A stretch of DNA of 64,000 nucleotides from Candidatus Chlorobium masyuteum (GTDB lineage: Bacteria; Bacteroidota; Chlorobiia; Chlorobiales; Chlorobiaceae). The DNA lies in NCBI RefSeq assembly GCF_011601315.1, contig NZ_JAAORA010000003.1, forward strand, positions 1 to 64,000. Reading direction: 5' to 3'. The first letter of the stretch is position 1. The number at the start of each line of letters is the position of its first letter. Both the position numbers and the translations under genes were made by a program. Below, in pieces: positions 6,569-16,170 of the stretch. The notes below the pieces were generated by a model. That model had not been told where the DNA came from. It worked only from the letters and a program-made list of their open reading frames with translations, and did not search any database.

Positions 6569-8638
6569 ATGTTTAGAAAAAGTCTGCTTCTCTTTACTGT
6601 TACCTGTGGTTTTTCTTCACCATTGTCGGCAGGAATTTTCGGGACGGCTTCAGCCGCCGGACCGTCTATCAATGTCCTCAAGCCGACCGAAGCCCAGGAG
6701 GATGCAGGCAAATACATCAGTCAGTACCTTCTTCAGAACCACTACAGGAAGGTAGCGGTCAATGACTCCCTTTCACTGCAGATATTCAACCGCTATATCG
6801 ACAATCTTGACGGCAGCAAGAGCTATTTTGTGGCCAGTGAGGTTGCCAGTCTCCGCAGGATATACGGCACAAGGATTGATGATGAATTTCTTGCAGGAAA
6901 ACCAACCGCAGGTTTTGGCATCTATAACTTTTTTCTGAAGCGGGCAAAAGAGAAGATGCGGTTTATGAAAATTGCCGCCGATACGACCCATTTCAACTTT
7001 TCAGTCCCCGAAAACTTTGACCTTGATCGCAAGGCCGATCCATGGCCGGCCGACAGACGGCAGCTTACCGATCTGTGGAAACAGGAACTTAAATATCAGT
7101 GGCTCAATCTGAAATATTCAGGTGAAACCAATACGACGGTTCGTGCTGCACTGGCAAAAAGCTTTGCAAGCCGCCTTAACCTTCTGAATCGCCAGAAACC
7201 GGAAGACGCGTTCCAGGCTTACATGAATGCGGTTACAACCTCCTTTGATCCCCATACCAGCTACTTTTCGCAGGATGAGTATGCCAATTTTCAGATTGAT
7301 ATGAGCCGCTCTCTTGAGGGAATCGGTGCGAAGCTCCAGACTGAAAGCGAGTATACGGTCATCAACGAGGTTATTCCCGGCGGTCCGGCCTTCAGAAGTA
7401 ACCTGCTTAAAAAAGGGGACAAGATTATCGGTGTCGGTCAGGGAAGAGCCCTCGAAATAGTTGATGTTACCGCATGGCGGATCAATGATGTGGTAAAACT
7501 GATTCGCGGGAAAAAAGGGACCGTTGTGCGGCTCAAAATTCTTCCGGCAAGTCAGGGGGGACGCGGACCGGCAAAAATCATTGCACTCGTGCGCGACAAG
7601 GTCGATCTTGAGGAGCAGGCGGCCCGGAAACGTATTATTCATCAGAATGGCCAGAAGATCGGCGTTATTACCATCCCTTCATTTTACCTTGATTTTGAAG
7701 GCCAGCAGCAGAATACCGGTAACTATAACAGCACCAGCCGTGATGTGTCGCGCATTCTCAATGAGTTGAACAGTGAGCGTGTTGATGGTATTGTTATTGA
7801 TCTTCGTGACGATGGCGGCGGATCCCTTGAAGAGGCGGTCAATGTAACCGGACTCTTTATCCCGACAGGGCCGGTTGTCCAGATCAGCAACTCAACCGGC
7901 GGTAAAATGGTGCTCAGGGATGAAGATCGCCGGGTACTCTATAACGGCCCGCTTGCCGTTCTGGTAAACCGTTACAGTGCTTCAGCTTCAGAGATTTTTG
8001 CTGCGGCAATTCAGGACTACGGGAGGGGAGTGGTTATTGGTGAGCGGACATTCGGAAAGGGAACGGTTCAAAGCATCATCAAACTGGCAAGACCCTTTTC
8101 GTTTTTTATAAAGAAACCTGAACTGGGTCAGATAAAACTGACGATAGCAAAGTTTTACAGGATTTCAGGCGGCAGCACCCAGCACAGGGGGGTTGTGCCC
8201 GATATCTTCATGCCATCGATGATCGATACCGCGACCATTGGTGAGGATACCTACTCAAGCAGTCTGCCCTGGAGCACAGTCTCCCGTTCATTTTACCGCT
8301 CAACCGCCGAGATTACCCCGGAAGAGATAGGAGTGCTCCGCCAAAAGGAGCTGGAACGCTCCTCAAGAAACGCACTTTACCAGTCCTATCTGCAGGATCT
8401 GAGAACCCTTAACCAGATCCGGAAAAAGAAGGTGGTGTCGCTTCAGGATTCGGCTTTCAAATCGGAAATTGAGACCATAAAAAAGATCGAGAAGCAGTGG
8501 GTTCTGGATCAGGATTCCACCAAAGGGATGAACAGGGATGTCCTGCTCAATGAGACGGCCGGCATTGTGTCGGATCTTGCTGATCTGAAGATCAAGCAGC
8601 GGCAGACCGTAATCCGGACGATACCGGCTCTGAATTAA
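6569..8638 (+). CDS. prc: Tail-specific carboxy-terminal protease (S41 family)
   Basis: 689 residues, close to the length of E. coli Prc. Residues ~1-30 form a signal peptide (FRKSLLLFTVTCGF..SAGIFGTASAA), so it acts in the periplasm. A PDZ domain spans ~245-330 (SRSLEGIGAKLQ..GDKIIGVGQG). The S41 catalytic core follows: [39 protein letters not shown] and GERTFGKGTVQ. By spacing, the likely dyad is Ser472 and Lys497 with Asp483 nearby. It degrades misfolded or tagged envelope proteins. Divergent from fba, with about 160 bp between starts. Confidence 0.92.
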   Translation: MFRKSLLLFTVTCGFSSPLSAGIFGTASAAGPSINVLKPTEAQEDAGKYISQYLLQNHYRKVAVNDSLSLQIFNRYIDNLDGSKSYFVASEVASLRRIYGTRIDDEFLAGKPTAGFGIYNFFLKRAKEKMRFMKIAADTTHFNFSVPENFDLDRKADPWPADRRQLTDLWKQELKYQWLNLKYSGETNTTVRAALAKSFASRLNLLNRQKPEDAFQAYMNAVTTSFDPHTSYFSQDEYANFQIDMSRSLEGIGAKLQTESEYTVINEVIPGGPAFRSNLLKKGDKIIGVGQGRALEIVDVTAWRINDVVKLIRGKKGTVVRLKILPASQGGRGPAKIIALVRDKVDLEEQAARKRIIHQNGQKIGVITIPSFYLDFEGQQQNTGNYNSTSRDVSRILNELNSERVDGIVIDLRDDGGGSLEEAVNVTGLFIPTGPVVQISNSTGGKMVLRDEDRRVLYNGPLAVLVNRYSASASEIFAAAIQDYGRGVVIGERTFGKGTVQSIIKLARPFSFFIKKPELGQIKLTIAKFYRISGGSTQHRGVVPDIFMPSMIDTATIGEDTYSSSLPWSTVSRSFYRSTAEITPEEIGVLRQKELERSSRNALYQSYLQDLRTLNQIRKKKVVSLQDSAFKSEIETIKKIEKQWVLDQDSTKGMNRDVLLNETAGIVSDLADLKIKQRQTVIRTIPALN

Positions 8639-8745
8639 AAAGGGCGATACCGTTGCCTGATTATCCTCTCCCGGGGGCTCTTGGTTTTGACGCGTCGAAA
8701 GAACAAAATACCGGTAAACCGTGTTCACTGTACTATATTGTTTCT

Positions 8746-8783
8746 GCAGGGGAAGAGTCGTGAGGGCCATAACCTCCCCCTGC
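8746..8783 (+). promoter_or_regulatory. Nested hairpin in the slipin gene leader
   Basis: GCAGGGG (8746-8752) pairs with CCCCTGC (8777-8783), and an inner GAGG/CCTC pair sits in the loop. It lies about 50 nt before the slipin start. It may be a leader structure or a weak terminator for prc; there is no T run, so I favour a leader role, with low certainty. Confidence 0.35.
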
Positions 8784-8830
8784 GGAGTTGAGCTTTTGAA
8801 CACTTCTCAATTTGACAAGGAGTTGAGGTT

Positions 8831-9601
8831 ATGCTGACATTCAATCTGATGACGATTCTTGTTCTCCTGGGGCTCTTTTTGGCCTCATCGGTCAAAATTC
8901 TTCGCGAGTATGAACGGGGAGTCGTCTTCCGGCTCGGCAGGATCATCGGCGCGAAAGGTCCGGGGCTGATCATCCTGATTCCGGCTATAGACAAGATGGT
9001 CAAGGTTGATCTTCGGACGGTGACGCTTGATGTGCCGCCACAGGATATCATCACCCGTGATAACGTCTCCGTCAAGGTGAGCGCGGTTGTCTACTTCCGT
9101 GTGCTTGATGCCATCAAGGCGATTGTCGATGTCGCGGATTTCCATTTTGCTACCTCCCAGCTGGCCCAGACCACGCTGCGCAGTGTCTGCGGTCAGGGTG
9201 AACTTGATAATCTGCTTGCAGAGCGTGATGAAATCAATGACCGTATCCAGGCTATTCTTGACAAGGATACCGAGCCATGGGGAGTCAAGGTCAGCAAGGT
9301 GGAGGTTAAGGAGATCGATCTGCCCGAAGGGATGCGGCGGGCAATGGCCAAACAGGCCGAGGCTGAACGCGAACGCCGCTCGGCGATCATCAACGCGGAA
9401 GGGGAGTATCAGGCAGCACAACGGCTGGCCGATGCGGCAACGATTATTTCCGCCTCTCCGGCTGCCCTGCAGCTTCGTTATCTCCAGACGCTCAAGGATA
9501 TCGCCGCAGAGAATAATTCAACTACCGTATTTCCCATCCCTATGGATCTGTTTAAACCATTCTTTGAAAACAGGCAGTCATCCCCCCCCCAGTCAACATA
9601 A
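8831..9601 (+). CDS. Slipin: SPFH/stomatin-prohibitin domain membrane protein
   Basis: 256 residues, preceded by AAGGAG. Residues ~3-22 are a hydrophobic anchor ([20 protein letters not shown]). The SPFH domain follows: [64 protein letters not shown] charged helical stalk ([33 protein letters not shown]) favours oligomerisation. Family members scaffold membrane microdomains, often with an NfeD protease; none is next to it here. The C-terminus contains a C9 tract (9582-9590), so slippage there could alter the last few residues. A universal stress protein gene starts 12 nt downstream. Confidence 0.88.
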   Translation: MLTFNLMTILVLLGLFLASSVKILREYERGVVFRLGRIIGAKGPGLIILIPAIDKMVKVDLRTVTLDVPPQDIITRDNVSVKVSAVVYFRVLDAIKAIVDVADFHFATSQLAQTTLRSVCGQGELDNLLAERDEINDRIQAILDKDTEPWGVKVSKVEVKEIDLPEGMRRAMAKQAEAERERRSAIINAEGEYQAAQRLADAATIISASPAALQLRYLQTLKDIAAENNSTTVFPIPMDLFKPFFENRQSSPPQST

Positions 9602-9613
9602 ACGCTATCGATT

Positions 9614-10066
9614 ATGTTCAAGATTACTACCATTCTGTGTCCGGTCGATTTTTCCGATGCCTCCCGCAAGGCTGTACAGTATGCGAAGGAGTTTGCCCGG
9701 AGTATGGAAGCATCTCTCTACCTGTTGAATGTGGTGGAGCCGAGACCTATGGCCGTTGACATTTCGCTTAATTATGTGCCGCTTGAAGCTGATCTTGAAA
9801 AAGCCTCAAAGGAGGATCTTGAGGTTATCATGCAGGAGTTGATTCTCGGGGGATTCAAGGCATCCTGCGGTGTGGAAATTGGCAATCCGGCTGATGTGAT
9901 ACTCGATAAAATTGACGAATGCAATGCCAATCTTGTGATCATGGGCTCTCATGGAAAAAAAGGGTTGAGCCGTCTGATCATGGGAAGCGTTGCCGAGACC
10001 GTTGTCCGGAAGGCCAATTGTCCGGTGCTTATTGTCAAAACCGAAGAGAAGGAGTTTATCGAGTAG
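9614..10066 (+). CDS. Universal stress protein (UspA family)
   Basis: 150 residues with a single Usp domain: ITTILCPVDFSDASRKAVQYAKEFA at the start and the ATP-binding loop GSHGKKGLSRLIMGSVAETVVRKANCPVLIV near the end, which fits the G-2x-G-9x-G-S nucleotide-binding pattern. It probably binds ATP and modulates stress responses in the cytoplasm. It follows the slipin gene by 12 nt and probably shares its transcript. Confidence 0.9.
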   Translation: MFKITTILCPVDFSDASRKAVQYAKEFARSMEASLYLLNVVEPRPMAVDISLNYVPLEADLEKASKEDLEVIMQELILGGFKASCGVEIGNPADVILDKIDECNANLVIMGSHGKKGLSRLIMGSVAETVVRKANCPVLIVKTEEKEFIE

Positions 10067-10166
10067 TCATACTGTCACGTCGCGATTGTATGCTTGCGCT
10101 CTGCCTTGTTTGGTTCAGCGTCAAATGAGAGTATCAGTTTTTTAAATCAGCAACGAGAGACCTGCC

Positions 10167-11165
10167 ATGAACAAAGCCAATCCCCTGCGGAGCGTTGCTC
10201 TGCCGTTGAACCCTGAAGCCATGAGTGACAAGCGCTCTTTTGCCGCGTTTACCGGCACTATGCGCATGTTGCTGCCGGCTCTCCTCGCAAGGAGAGCGCG
10301 ACAGGGGAAAATGGTTGTGCTCATCGGGGCACTCACCCTTGCCGGTGTGATGGTGTTCGGTACATCAGCATACGCCGCAAGCGGGATTGCGGTTCCCGAA
10401 AACTTCGTTTTACTACCTGGCGGTGAATTTACGATGGGAAGTCCTCTTGGTGAAGTGAACCGACAGACCAATGAAACCCAGCATCAGGTGCGGGTGAGTG
10501 ATTTTTATATCAGCAGATATGCGGTAACCTCCGCCGAGTTCAGAAAATTTGTCAAAGCCACAGGGTACCTGACTGATGCGGAAAAAGCCAACGATCAAAA
10601 GCACTGGCGCCACGCAGTTTCAGGCACTCTCCGGCCAAAGTCTGAAGATAACCATCCCGTGGTGTTTGTGAGCTGGAACGATGCCGTCGCCTATTGCAAC
10701 TGGATCTCGCAACATACCGGCAGGAAGTTCCGCCTGCCAACCGAAGCAGAGCGGGAGTACGCCTGCCGTGCAGGAACTGCAACCCCCTATAATACCGGTC
10801 AAAGCCTGACGACAGAGAGGGCTAACTATAATGGTCAAAACCCTACCGGCAATAAACCCAAAGGGATGTACCGGGAGAATACGGTAGCGGTAAACAGTTT
10901 TGTTCCCAATGCATGGGGCTTGTACAACATGCACGGTAATGTCTGGGAGTGGTGCAGTGACTGGTTTGACCCTGCTTTTTATGAACAGTGTAAAGCCGCA
11001 GGCACCGTTACCAACCCTGATGGTCCGGAGGACGGTACGCGTCGTGTTCTTCGCGGTGCGAGCTGGTTCGACTTTGAAGAGCACTGCCGGTCAGCGTATC
11101 GCATCGGAGGTGCGGCTTTAGCCCGCAACCCCAATGTCGGCTTTCGCCTGGTATTCGTTCCGTAG
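10167..11165 (+). CDS. SUMF1/FGE-fold protein, membrane-anchored or exported
   Basis: 332 residues. A basic N-terminus is followed by a hydrophobic segment at ~50-70 (KMVVLIGALTLAGVMVFGTSAYA) with an AYA-like cleavage site, so the rest is probably periplasmic. Residues ~75-330 are a formylglycine-generating-enzyme fold: VLLPGGEFTMGSPLGE, HPVVFVSWNDAVAYCNWIS, KFRLPTEAEREYACRAGT, GLYNMHGNVWEWCSDW, RRVLRGASWF and NVGFRLVF. Only the second catalytic Cys position (EEHCRSAYR) is present; the first, five residues earlier, is Asp. It is therefore probably not a sulfatase-activating enzyme and more likely a binding or structural member. Confidence 0.85.
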   Translation: MNKANPLRSVALPLNPEAMSDKRSFAAFTGTMRMLLPALLARRARQGKMVVLIGALTLAGVMVFGTSAYAASGIAVPENFVLLPGGEFTMGSPLGEVNRQTNETQHQVRVSDFYISRYAVTSAEFRKFVKATGYLTDAEKANDQKHWRHAVSGTLRPKSEDNHPVVFVSWNDAVAYCNWISQHTGRKFRLPTEAEREYACRAGTATPYNTGQSLTTERANYNGQNPTGNKPKGMYRENTVAVNSFVPNAWGLYNMHGNVWEWCSDWFDPAFYEQCKAAGTVTNPDGPEDGTRRVLRGASWFDFEEHCRSAYRIGGAALARNPNVGFRLVFVP

Positions 11166-11166
11166 G

Positions 11167-12183
11167 CTACTTGCGAAAGGTTTCCATAAGGGTTTTGGCC
11201 CCGCTGAACGGGCTTAGACGGGCTTCAACCACCTGCTGTTCGATGAGCGCTTTTGCCTGGATGACTCGCGGATTGCTGAAGAACTCTTTTTTCAGCCGCT
11301 CTTCAAGCACGGTGTAGAGCAGTTGTTTCAGCTGCTGGCTTCGCCTCTGTTCAAGGCGAGCCTCTTCCCGCATTTGGGTGAAAAATTCAAGAATGTTCTG
11401 CCAGACATCGTTGATACCTGTATGGTGCAGGGCGGAGGTGAGGTAGACATTACGATGCCAGAAGGGGTGTTTTTTTGGCAGCATCATGAGTGCCGCCTCG
11501 AATTCAGCCTTTGAGAGTGCGGCAATTGCAGACTGATCTCCATCCGCTTTGGTTATGACAACGCTGTCCGCGATCTCCATGATACCGCGTTTGATCCCTT
11601 GCAGTTCATCTCCCGAGCCCGGCAGCATCAAAAGGAGGATGAAATCGACCATGGAGTCGATCAAAACTTCCGATTGACCTACACCGACCGTTTCGACCAG
11701 AATAACATCATATCCTGCGGCTTCGCAGAGCAGAATGGTCTCATGGGTTTTCGGGGAGGTACCCCCGAGATATCCGGAGGATGCTGTCGGGCGGATGAAT
11801 GCCTCCTTGCGGCCGGAGAGTCTTTCCATTCGGGCCTTGTCGCCGAGAATACTCCCTTTTGACTGACGGCTGCTTGGGTCGATGGCCAGAACCGCAAGCG
11901 TGAGGCCGCTGTTGAGTATCTCTTCACCAAAAGCCTCAATAAAGGTGCTTTTTCCGGCTCCGGGTGAACCGGTTATTCCGATGCGCAGCGATGCGGTTTT
12001 CTTTTCAAGACAGCGGTCGAGAATCTCATGGGCTCTCGCTTCATGCTCCGGCTTTTGGGATTCGATAAGGGTGATGGCACGGCTGAGCATCTGACGGTTG
12101 CCGCTCATGATACCCGAAACGACGGTTTCCACATCAGGATCGTGGCGGGGGATCCGCTCTTGATGATGCAGGTCGCGACTCAT
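11167..12183 (-). CDS. meaB: Methylmalonyl-CoA mutase-associated GTPase MeaB
   Basis: 338 residues of the MeaB/ArgK G3E GTPase family, which loads and protects adenosylcobalamin in methylmalonyl-CoA mutase. Walker A is GITGSPGAGKSTFIEAFGEE (residues ~72-91). Further landmarks are AVLAIDPSSRQSKGSILGDK, FIRPTASSGYLGGTS, DVILVETVGVGQSE and VVITKADGD. The C-terminal helix (QQVVEARLSPFSGAKTLMETF) is the dimerisation arm. Its ATG overlaps the mutB stop in TAATG, so the two are translationally coupled. Confidence 0.93.
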   Translation of the reverse strand: MSRDLHHQERIPRHDPDVETVVSGIMSGNRQMLSRAITLIESQKPEHEARAHEILDRCLEKKTASLRIGITGSPGAGKSTFIEAFGEEILNSGLTLAVLAIDPSSRQSKGSILGDKARMERLSGRKEAFIRPTASSGYLGGTSPKTHETILLCEAAGYDVILVETVGVGQSEVLIDSMVDFILLLMLPGSGDELQGIKRGIMEIADSVVITKADGDQSAIAALSKAEFEAALMMLPKKHPFWHRNVYLTSALHHTGINDVWQNILEFFTQMREEARLEQRRSQQLKQLLYTVLEERLKKEFFSNPRVIQAKALIEQQVVEARLSPFSGAKTLMETFRK

Positions 12184-14324
12184 TATTCAAACCTTGCAAT
12201 AAGCAGATTCAGGGTTTTTACCGCAGCATCAGCTATGACTGTTCCCGGCCCGAAAATGCCCGCAACCCCTTTATCATAGAGAAAAACATGGTCTTTTTCA
12301 GGGATGATGCCTCCGGCAATGACGAGAATATCTGCCCGGTCATGGGCGCCAAGCAGCTCGATAATTTTCGGTATAAGTGTTTTGTGACCGGCAGCAAGGC
12401 TTGATATGCCGATAATGTGCACGTCATTGTCAAGAGCCTGCTGCACAACCTCCTCAGGGGTCTGGAAGAGGGGGCTGATATCGACATCAAAACCGATATC
12501 GGCAAATCCCGCCGCTATAACTTTTGCTCCCCGGTCATGTCCGTCCTGTCCGACTTTCGAGACCATGATTCTGGGTCTGCGGCCTTCAAGTGCAGCAAAC
12601 CGGTCGGCAAGCCCCTGTGCCTCCTTGAATAGCGGGTTATCGTGCATCTGCGACATATAGACATTGCTGTTGAGCCTGATGGTCGAACGGTATCGTCCGA
12701 AACTCTTTTCACAGGCCGAGGAGATCTCTCCCAATGTAGCTCTTTTTCGTGCAGCTTCAACGGCAAGCTCCAGCAGATTTCCCTCTCCGGAGGCGGCACA
12801 CGCTTCGATAGCCCTGAGTGCGAGGGTGCAGGCTTGGCTGTTGCGTTCACGTTTGATGGTTTCAAGCCGTTTGATCTGCTGCTTCAATACAAGGGTGTTG
12901 TCAACTTCAAGCAGTTCGATATCGGTTTTGCTGCTGGTTCTGTAGCCGTTGACCCCGACAATCACATCCTTGCCGCTGTCGATTCTTGCCTGCTTGCGGG
13001 TTGCCGCTTCTTCGATCTGGAGCTTCGGAATTCCTTTTTCAATTGCCTTGACCATACCTCCGGCGGCCTCTATGTCGCTGATGATCTTCCAGGCTTTTTC
13101 GGCAAGCTCTTTCGTCAGATATTCAACATACGAGGAGCCTGCCCACGGGTCGATGCTGCGGGTTATATCGGTCTCCTCCTGCAAATAGAGCTGGGTATTA
13201 CGGGCAATCCGGGCAGAAAAAGGGGTAGGCAGAGCTATGGCTTCATCCAGGGCATTGGTATGCAGCGACTGGGTGTGACCGAGCGATGCCGCAAGGGCTT
13301 CCAGACAGGTCCGTGTGATGTTGTTGAACGGGTCCTGTTCGGTCAGGCTCCATCCGGAGGTCTGACAATGAGAGCGGAGCATCAGGGATTTCGGGCTTTT
13401 CGGATTGAACTGTTTGACGATTTTAGCCCACAGCATCCGTGCCGCCCTCAATTTGGCGATCTCCATAAAATAGTTCATGCCCGTCGCCCAGAAGAAGGAG
13501 AGGCGGGGGGCAAAAGCGTCAATGTCAAGTCCGGCTTTCAGACCTGCCCGGATATATTCAAGCCCGTCGGCAAGGGTGAAGGCCAGTTCAAGATCAGCCG
13601 TGGCTCCGGCCTCCTGCATGTGGTAGCCCGAAATGCTGATAGAGTTGAATTTCGGCATGCGGCTGCTGGTGTAGCGGAAGATGTCGGCAATGATTTTCAT
13701 GGAGGGTTCAGGCGGGTAGATATAGGTGTTGCGAACCATGAACTCCTTGAGAATATCGTTCTGGATTGTACCGCTGAGCCGGTCGGCGGTTACACCCTGC
13801 TCTTCGGCAGCAACAATATAAAAGGCCATGACCGGAAGCACCGCTCCGTTCATGGTCATGGAGACGGAGATGTCGCCGAGGGGAATGCGGTCGAAGAGGA
13901 TCTTCATGTCCTCAACCGAGTCAACGGCAACACCGGCCTTGCCGACATCCCCGATTACCCGTTCGTGATCGGAGTCGTAACCGCGGTGTGTTGGGAGGTC
14001 GAAGGCTACAGAGAGTCCCTTCTGACCGGCAGCGAGGTTTTGACGGTAGAAGTGGTTGGACTCTTCGGCCGTTGAAAACCCGGCATACTGCCGTATTGTC
14101 CACGGTCTGGTCGTGTACATGGTGGTATAGGGTCCACCGGGGTAGGGGGCAAAACCGGGAGCGAAGTCAAGGTTGTCGATTTGCTCACTGTCGGCACTGC
14201 CGTAGCGTGATTGTATCTCAATACCTTCAGCGGTTGTCCAGCAGGTCGTCGGAGCCGGGATGTCGTTCCCGGAAGCGACGAGTGCGGAGGAAAAAATATC
14301 GATCTCTGAAAAGTCCGGTCTCAT
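12183..14324 (-). CDS. mutB: Methylmalonyl-CoA mutase, large (catalytic) subunit
   Basis: 713 residues. Converts (R)-methylmalonyl-CoA to succinyl-CoA with adenosylcobalamin. The N-terminal TIM barrel carries [26 protein letters not shown] and [15 protein letters not shown]. The C-terminal B12 domain (~575-713) has the signature [25 protein letters not shown] with the cobalt-ligating His in DGHDRG. It lies between meaB and mutA, overlapping mutA by 4 nt (ATGA). The long open frame on the opposite strand is a shadow. Confidence 0.95.
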   Translation of the reverse strand: MRPDFSEIDIFSSALVASGNDIPAPTTCWTTAEGIEIQSRYGSADSEQIDNLDFAPGFAPYPGGPYTTMYTTRPWTIRQYAGFSTAEESNHFYRQNLAAGQKGLSVAFDLPTHRGYDSDHERVIGDVGKAGVAVDSVEDMKILFDRIPLGDISVSMTMNGAVLPVMAFYIVAAEEQGVTADRLSGTIQNDILKEFMVRNTYIYPPEPSMKIIADIFRYTSSRMPKFNSISISGYHMQEAGATADLELAFTLADGLEYIRAGLKAGLDIDAFAPRLSFFWATGMNYFMEIAKLRAARMLWAKIVKQFNPKSPKSLMLRSHCQTSGWSLTEQDPFNNITRTCLEALAASLGHTQSLHTNALDEAIALPTPFSARIARNTQLYLQEETDITRSIDPWAGSSYVEYLTKELAEKAWKIISDIEAAGGMVKAIEKGIPKLQIEEAATRKQARIDSGKDVIVGVNGYRTSSKTDIELLEVDNTLVLKQQIKRLETIKRERNSQACTLALRAIEACAASGEGNLLELAVEAARKRATLGEISSACEKSFGRYRSTIRLNSNVYMSQMHDNPLFKEAQGLADRFAALEGRRPRIMVSKVGQDGHDRGAKVIAAGFADIGFDVDISPLFQTPEEVVQQALDNDVHIIGISSLAAGHKTLIPKIIELLGAHDRADILVIAGGIIPEKDHVFLYDKGVAGIFGPGTVIADAAVKTLNLLIARFE

Positions 14325-16093
14325 TGCACTCCGGTTTTACGTTGGAAGGATTTCAGCATCTCAAGAACATCAACACCGGTATAGATAAAGCTGTCAATTC
14401 CGGCACCGAGGAGGCTTTCATGTTCTGCCGGGGGTTTTCCGGCCATGATGGTAATGCCGGAATGACGATTGGCCAGAGCAGCCGCAATACCAAGAGCTGA
14501 AGGTACCGGATCTTTCCGGGCAATGCAGAGTACAATAATGTCCGGCTTGTGTTGCAGAACTGTGTCGTACGAGGAGTTTTCTATCGGCAAAGCCGAGACA
14601 GCGGCAATGTCGAAACCTCCGCATTTGAAGAAATCCTCGCAGAATGCAGCCTGCCGGAAGCTTATGGCCGGATCGCCGACCATCCAGATAACAACTGACG
14701 GGATTTTACCGCCATGCTCTTTGGCCGAAAGCGTTTTCAGTCTCAACCGTTCAAACGCCGCCGTCTCATTACTGGCAGGCAATGTTTCTGCTGCATTCAT
14801 AATGGCCGCGCTGTTCTCCTCCTGCTCCGCCGTAAGGGGCCAGGGGTAGCGGTTGACGCCGATAAGTGTTTTTTTTCGTTTGCTGACAGCGCGCTCCCGC
14901 TCTGATGAAGAGGCGGCTATCAGGCTCCCTACGATACCGCATCTCCCGGCAGCGTCAAGACCTCCGGCAGCTTCAAAGGTTTTAAAGATTGACCATCCGG
15001 ATTCTGCCAGTTTTGCTGTCAGGGTTTCAAGGTAATTTGATCCCGATGCCGGATCAACAACACGGTCAAGCCATGCCTCCTCCTTGAGCACGAGGTGTAT
15101 GTTGCCGGTGATTCGGGATGCGATATCCTCTCTTACCGATAAGCCGTTGTCAAAAGGGGCAATCTGAAGGGTGTCGTAGCCTCCGAGAATTGCTGAAATC
15201 GATTCGGTTGTCTGCCGGAGCAGATTGGTATAGGGGTCGAGCAGTGAGCGGTTTCTTTCGGATGTTCTGGCAAAGAGGCGGGGCTGAATCGAGCCTGTTG
15301 CGCCGTATGCTTTGAGGAGGAGGGGGAGAAGTGCCCGCACTGCCCTCGGTTTGGCCAGTTCCGTAAAATGGCTTGAACCGACAGGAAGGATAAGTTCAAT
15401 GGCCGAAGCAATCCGTTCTGCCGGAATTCCGGCTTCAATAAAGCGGTGAAGGAGGTCGCTTGTGCCTCCGAGCGCCAGGGCGATCTCCTGTGCCGCCGTT
15501 GATCCCGCCTCATGATAGAGGGTTGTATCGACACCGAAGAGCGTGAATTGCGGAAGCGCATCGGCCAGTTCAAAAAGTTTGTGGTCCAGCTCTTTTGAGG
15601 CAAGTGGGGGTGGCGCAAGAAACCCGCCGGTTGTTGCTTTGAAACAGGGAAGAGCGAGCAGGGTTTCAAGGAGCTCGGTGGCGGGGGGAAGGTTTCCGGA
15701 AAAATAGATCGCAATGGCCGAAGTTTCGATGCCGGCAAAAAGGGTAGTGAGATGTTCCGGTGAGCAGTGTGCCCTGTCGGATATACAGAACTCGAGTGCT
15801 GAGGCGTCCCGGGAGAGTGATGTCAATGCGTCGGCATTGGCGCTTTTCGGGTCGAGAACGGTTACTTTATGGCAGTTTACCCAGCTGTTAGCGGTTTTTG
15901 TTGCCGGTACAGCAACGCGCTTTGCCTCTTCATCATGAGCATACCAGGGCTCAAGATCAAACCCGTCAGGCGTATGCCAGACTATACTCTCAAAAGGTTT
16001 ATCACCGAGATCCGCAACAACCCTCTTTTTCCAGGTCTCCCGGCTGATTGCCGGAAACTCGTGAAAGAGTGAATCAGGCCGGGATTGTGTCAT
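14321..16093 (-). CDS. mutA: Methylmalonyl-CoA mutase, small subunit
   Basis: 590 residues, homologous to MutB but divergent. The barrel keeps [33 protein letters not shown] and [33 protein letters not shown]. The C-terminal B12-like domain lacks the DxHxxG motif: the equivalent region reads [32 protein letters not shown]. That is the normal state of the non-catalytic MutA subunit. The start is at 16093. It overlaps mutB by 4 nt and lies 77 bp after the carboxyltransferase stop. Confidence 0.93.
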   Translation of the reverse strand: MTQSRPDSLFHEFPAISRETWKKRVVADLGDKPFESIVWHTPDGFDLEPWYAHDEEAKRVAVPATKTANSWVNCHKVTVLDPKSANADALTSLSRDASALEFCISDRAHCSPEHLTTLFAGIETSAIAIYFSGNLPPATELLETLLALPCFKATTGGFLAPPPLASKELDHKLFELADALPQFTLFGVDTTLYHEAGSTAAQEIALALGGTSDLLHRFIEAGIPAERIASAIELILPVGSSHFTELAKPRAVRALLPLLLKAYGATGSIQPRLFARTSERNRSLLDPYTNLLRQTTESISAILGGYDTLQIAPFDNGLSVREDIASRITGNIHLVLKEEAWLDRVVDPASGSNYLETLTAKLAESGWSIFKTFEAAGGLDAAGRCGIVGSLIAASSSERERAVSKRKKTLIGVNRYPWPLTAEQEENSAAIMNAAETLPASNETAAFERLRLKTLSAKEHGGKIPSVVIWMVGDPAISFRQAAFCEDFFKCGGFDIAAVSALPIENSSYDTVLQHKPDIIVLCIARKDPVPSALGIAAALANRHSGITIMAGKPPAEHESLLGAGIDSFIYTGVDVLEMLKSFQRKTGVQ

Positions 16094-16170
16094 AACTGGT
16101 AGTGAAAATATTCATTAGAGGTACCCTTGATAGAGGTGCCTTTTAAAAAACAGGCTTTTTTCCGATCGGA

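Noticed and set aside
9582-9590. C9 run at the end of the slipin gene as a phase-variation switch
   Set aside because: It affects only the last few residues, and nothing else supports switching.
12642-14075. A 477-codon plus-strand open frame
   Set aside because: It lies fully antisense to mutB, whose motifs and coupling to mutA and meaB are unmistakable. The antisense translation shows no recognisable domain.
16094-16170. Possible terminator or riboswitch between the carboxyltransferase and mutA genes
   Set aside because: Only short imperfect direct repeats are visible, with no stable hairpin and no B12-riboswitch features.
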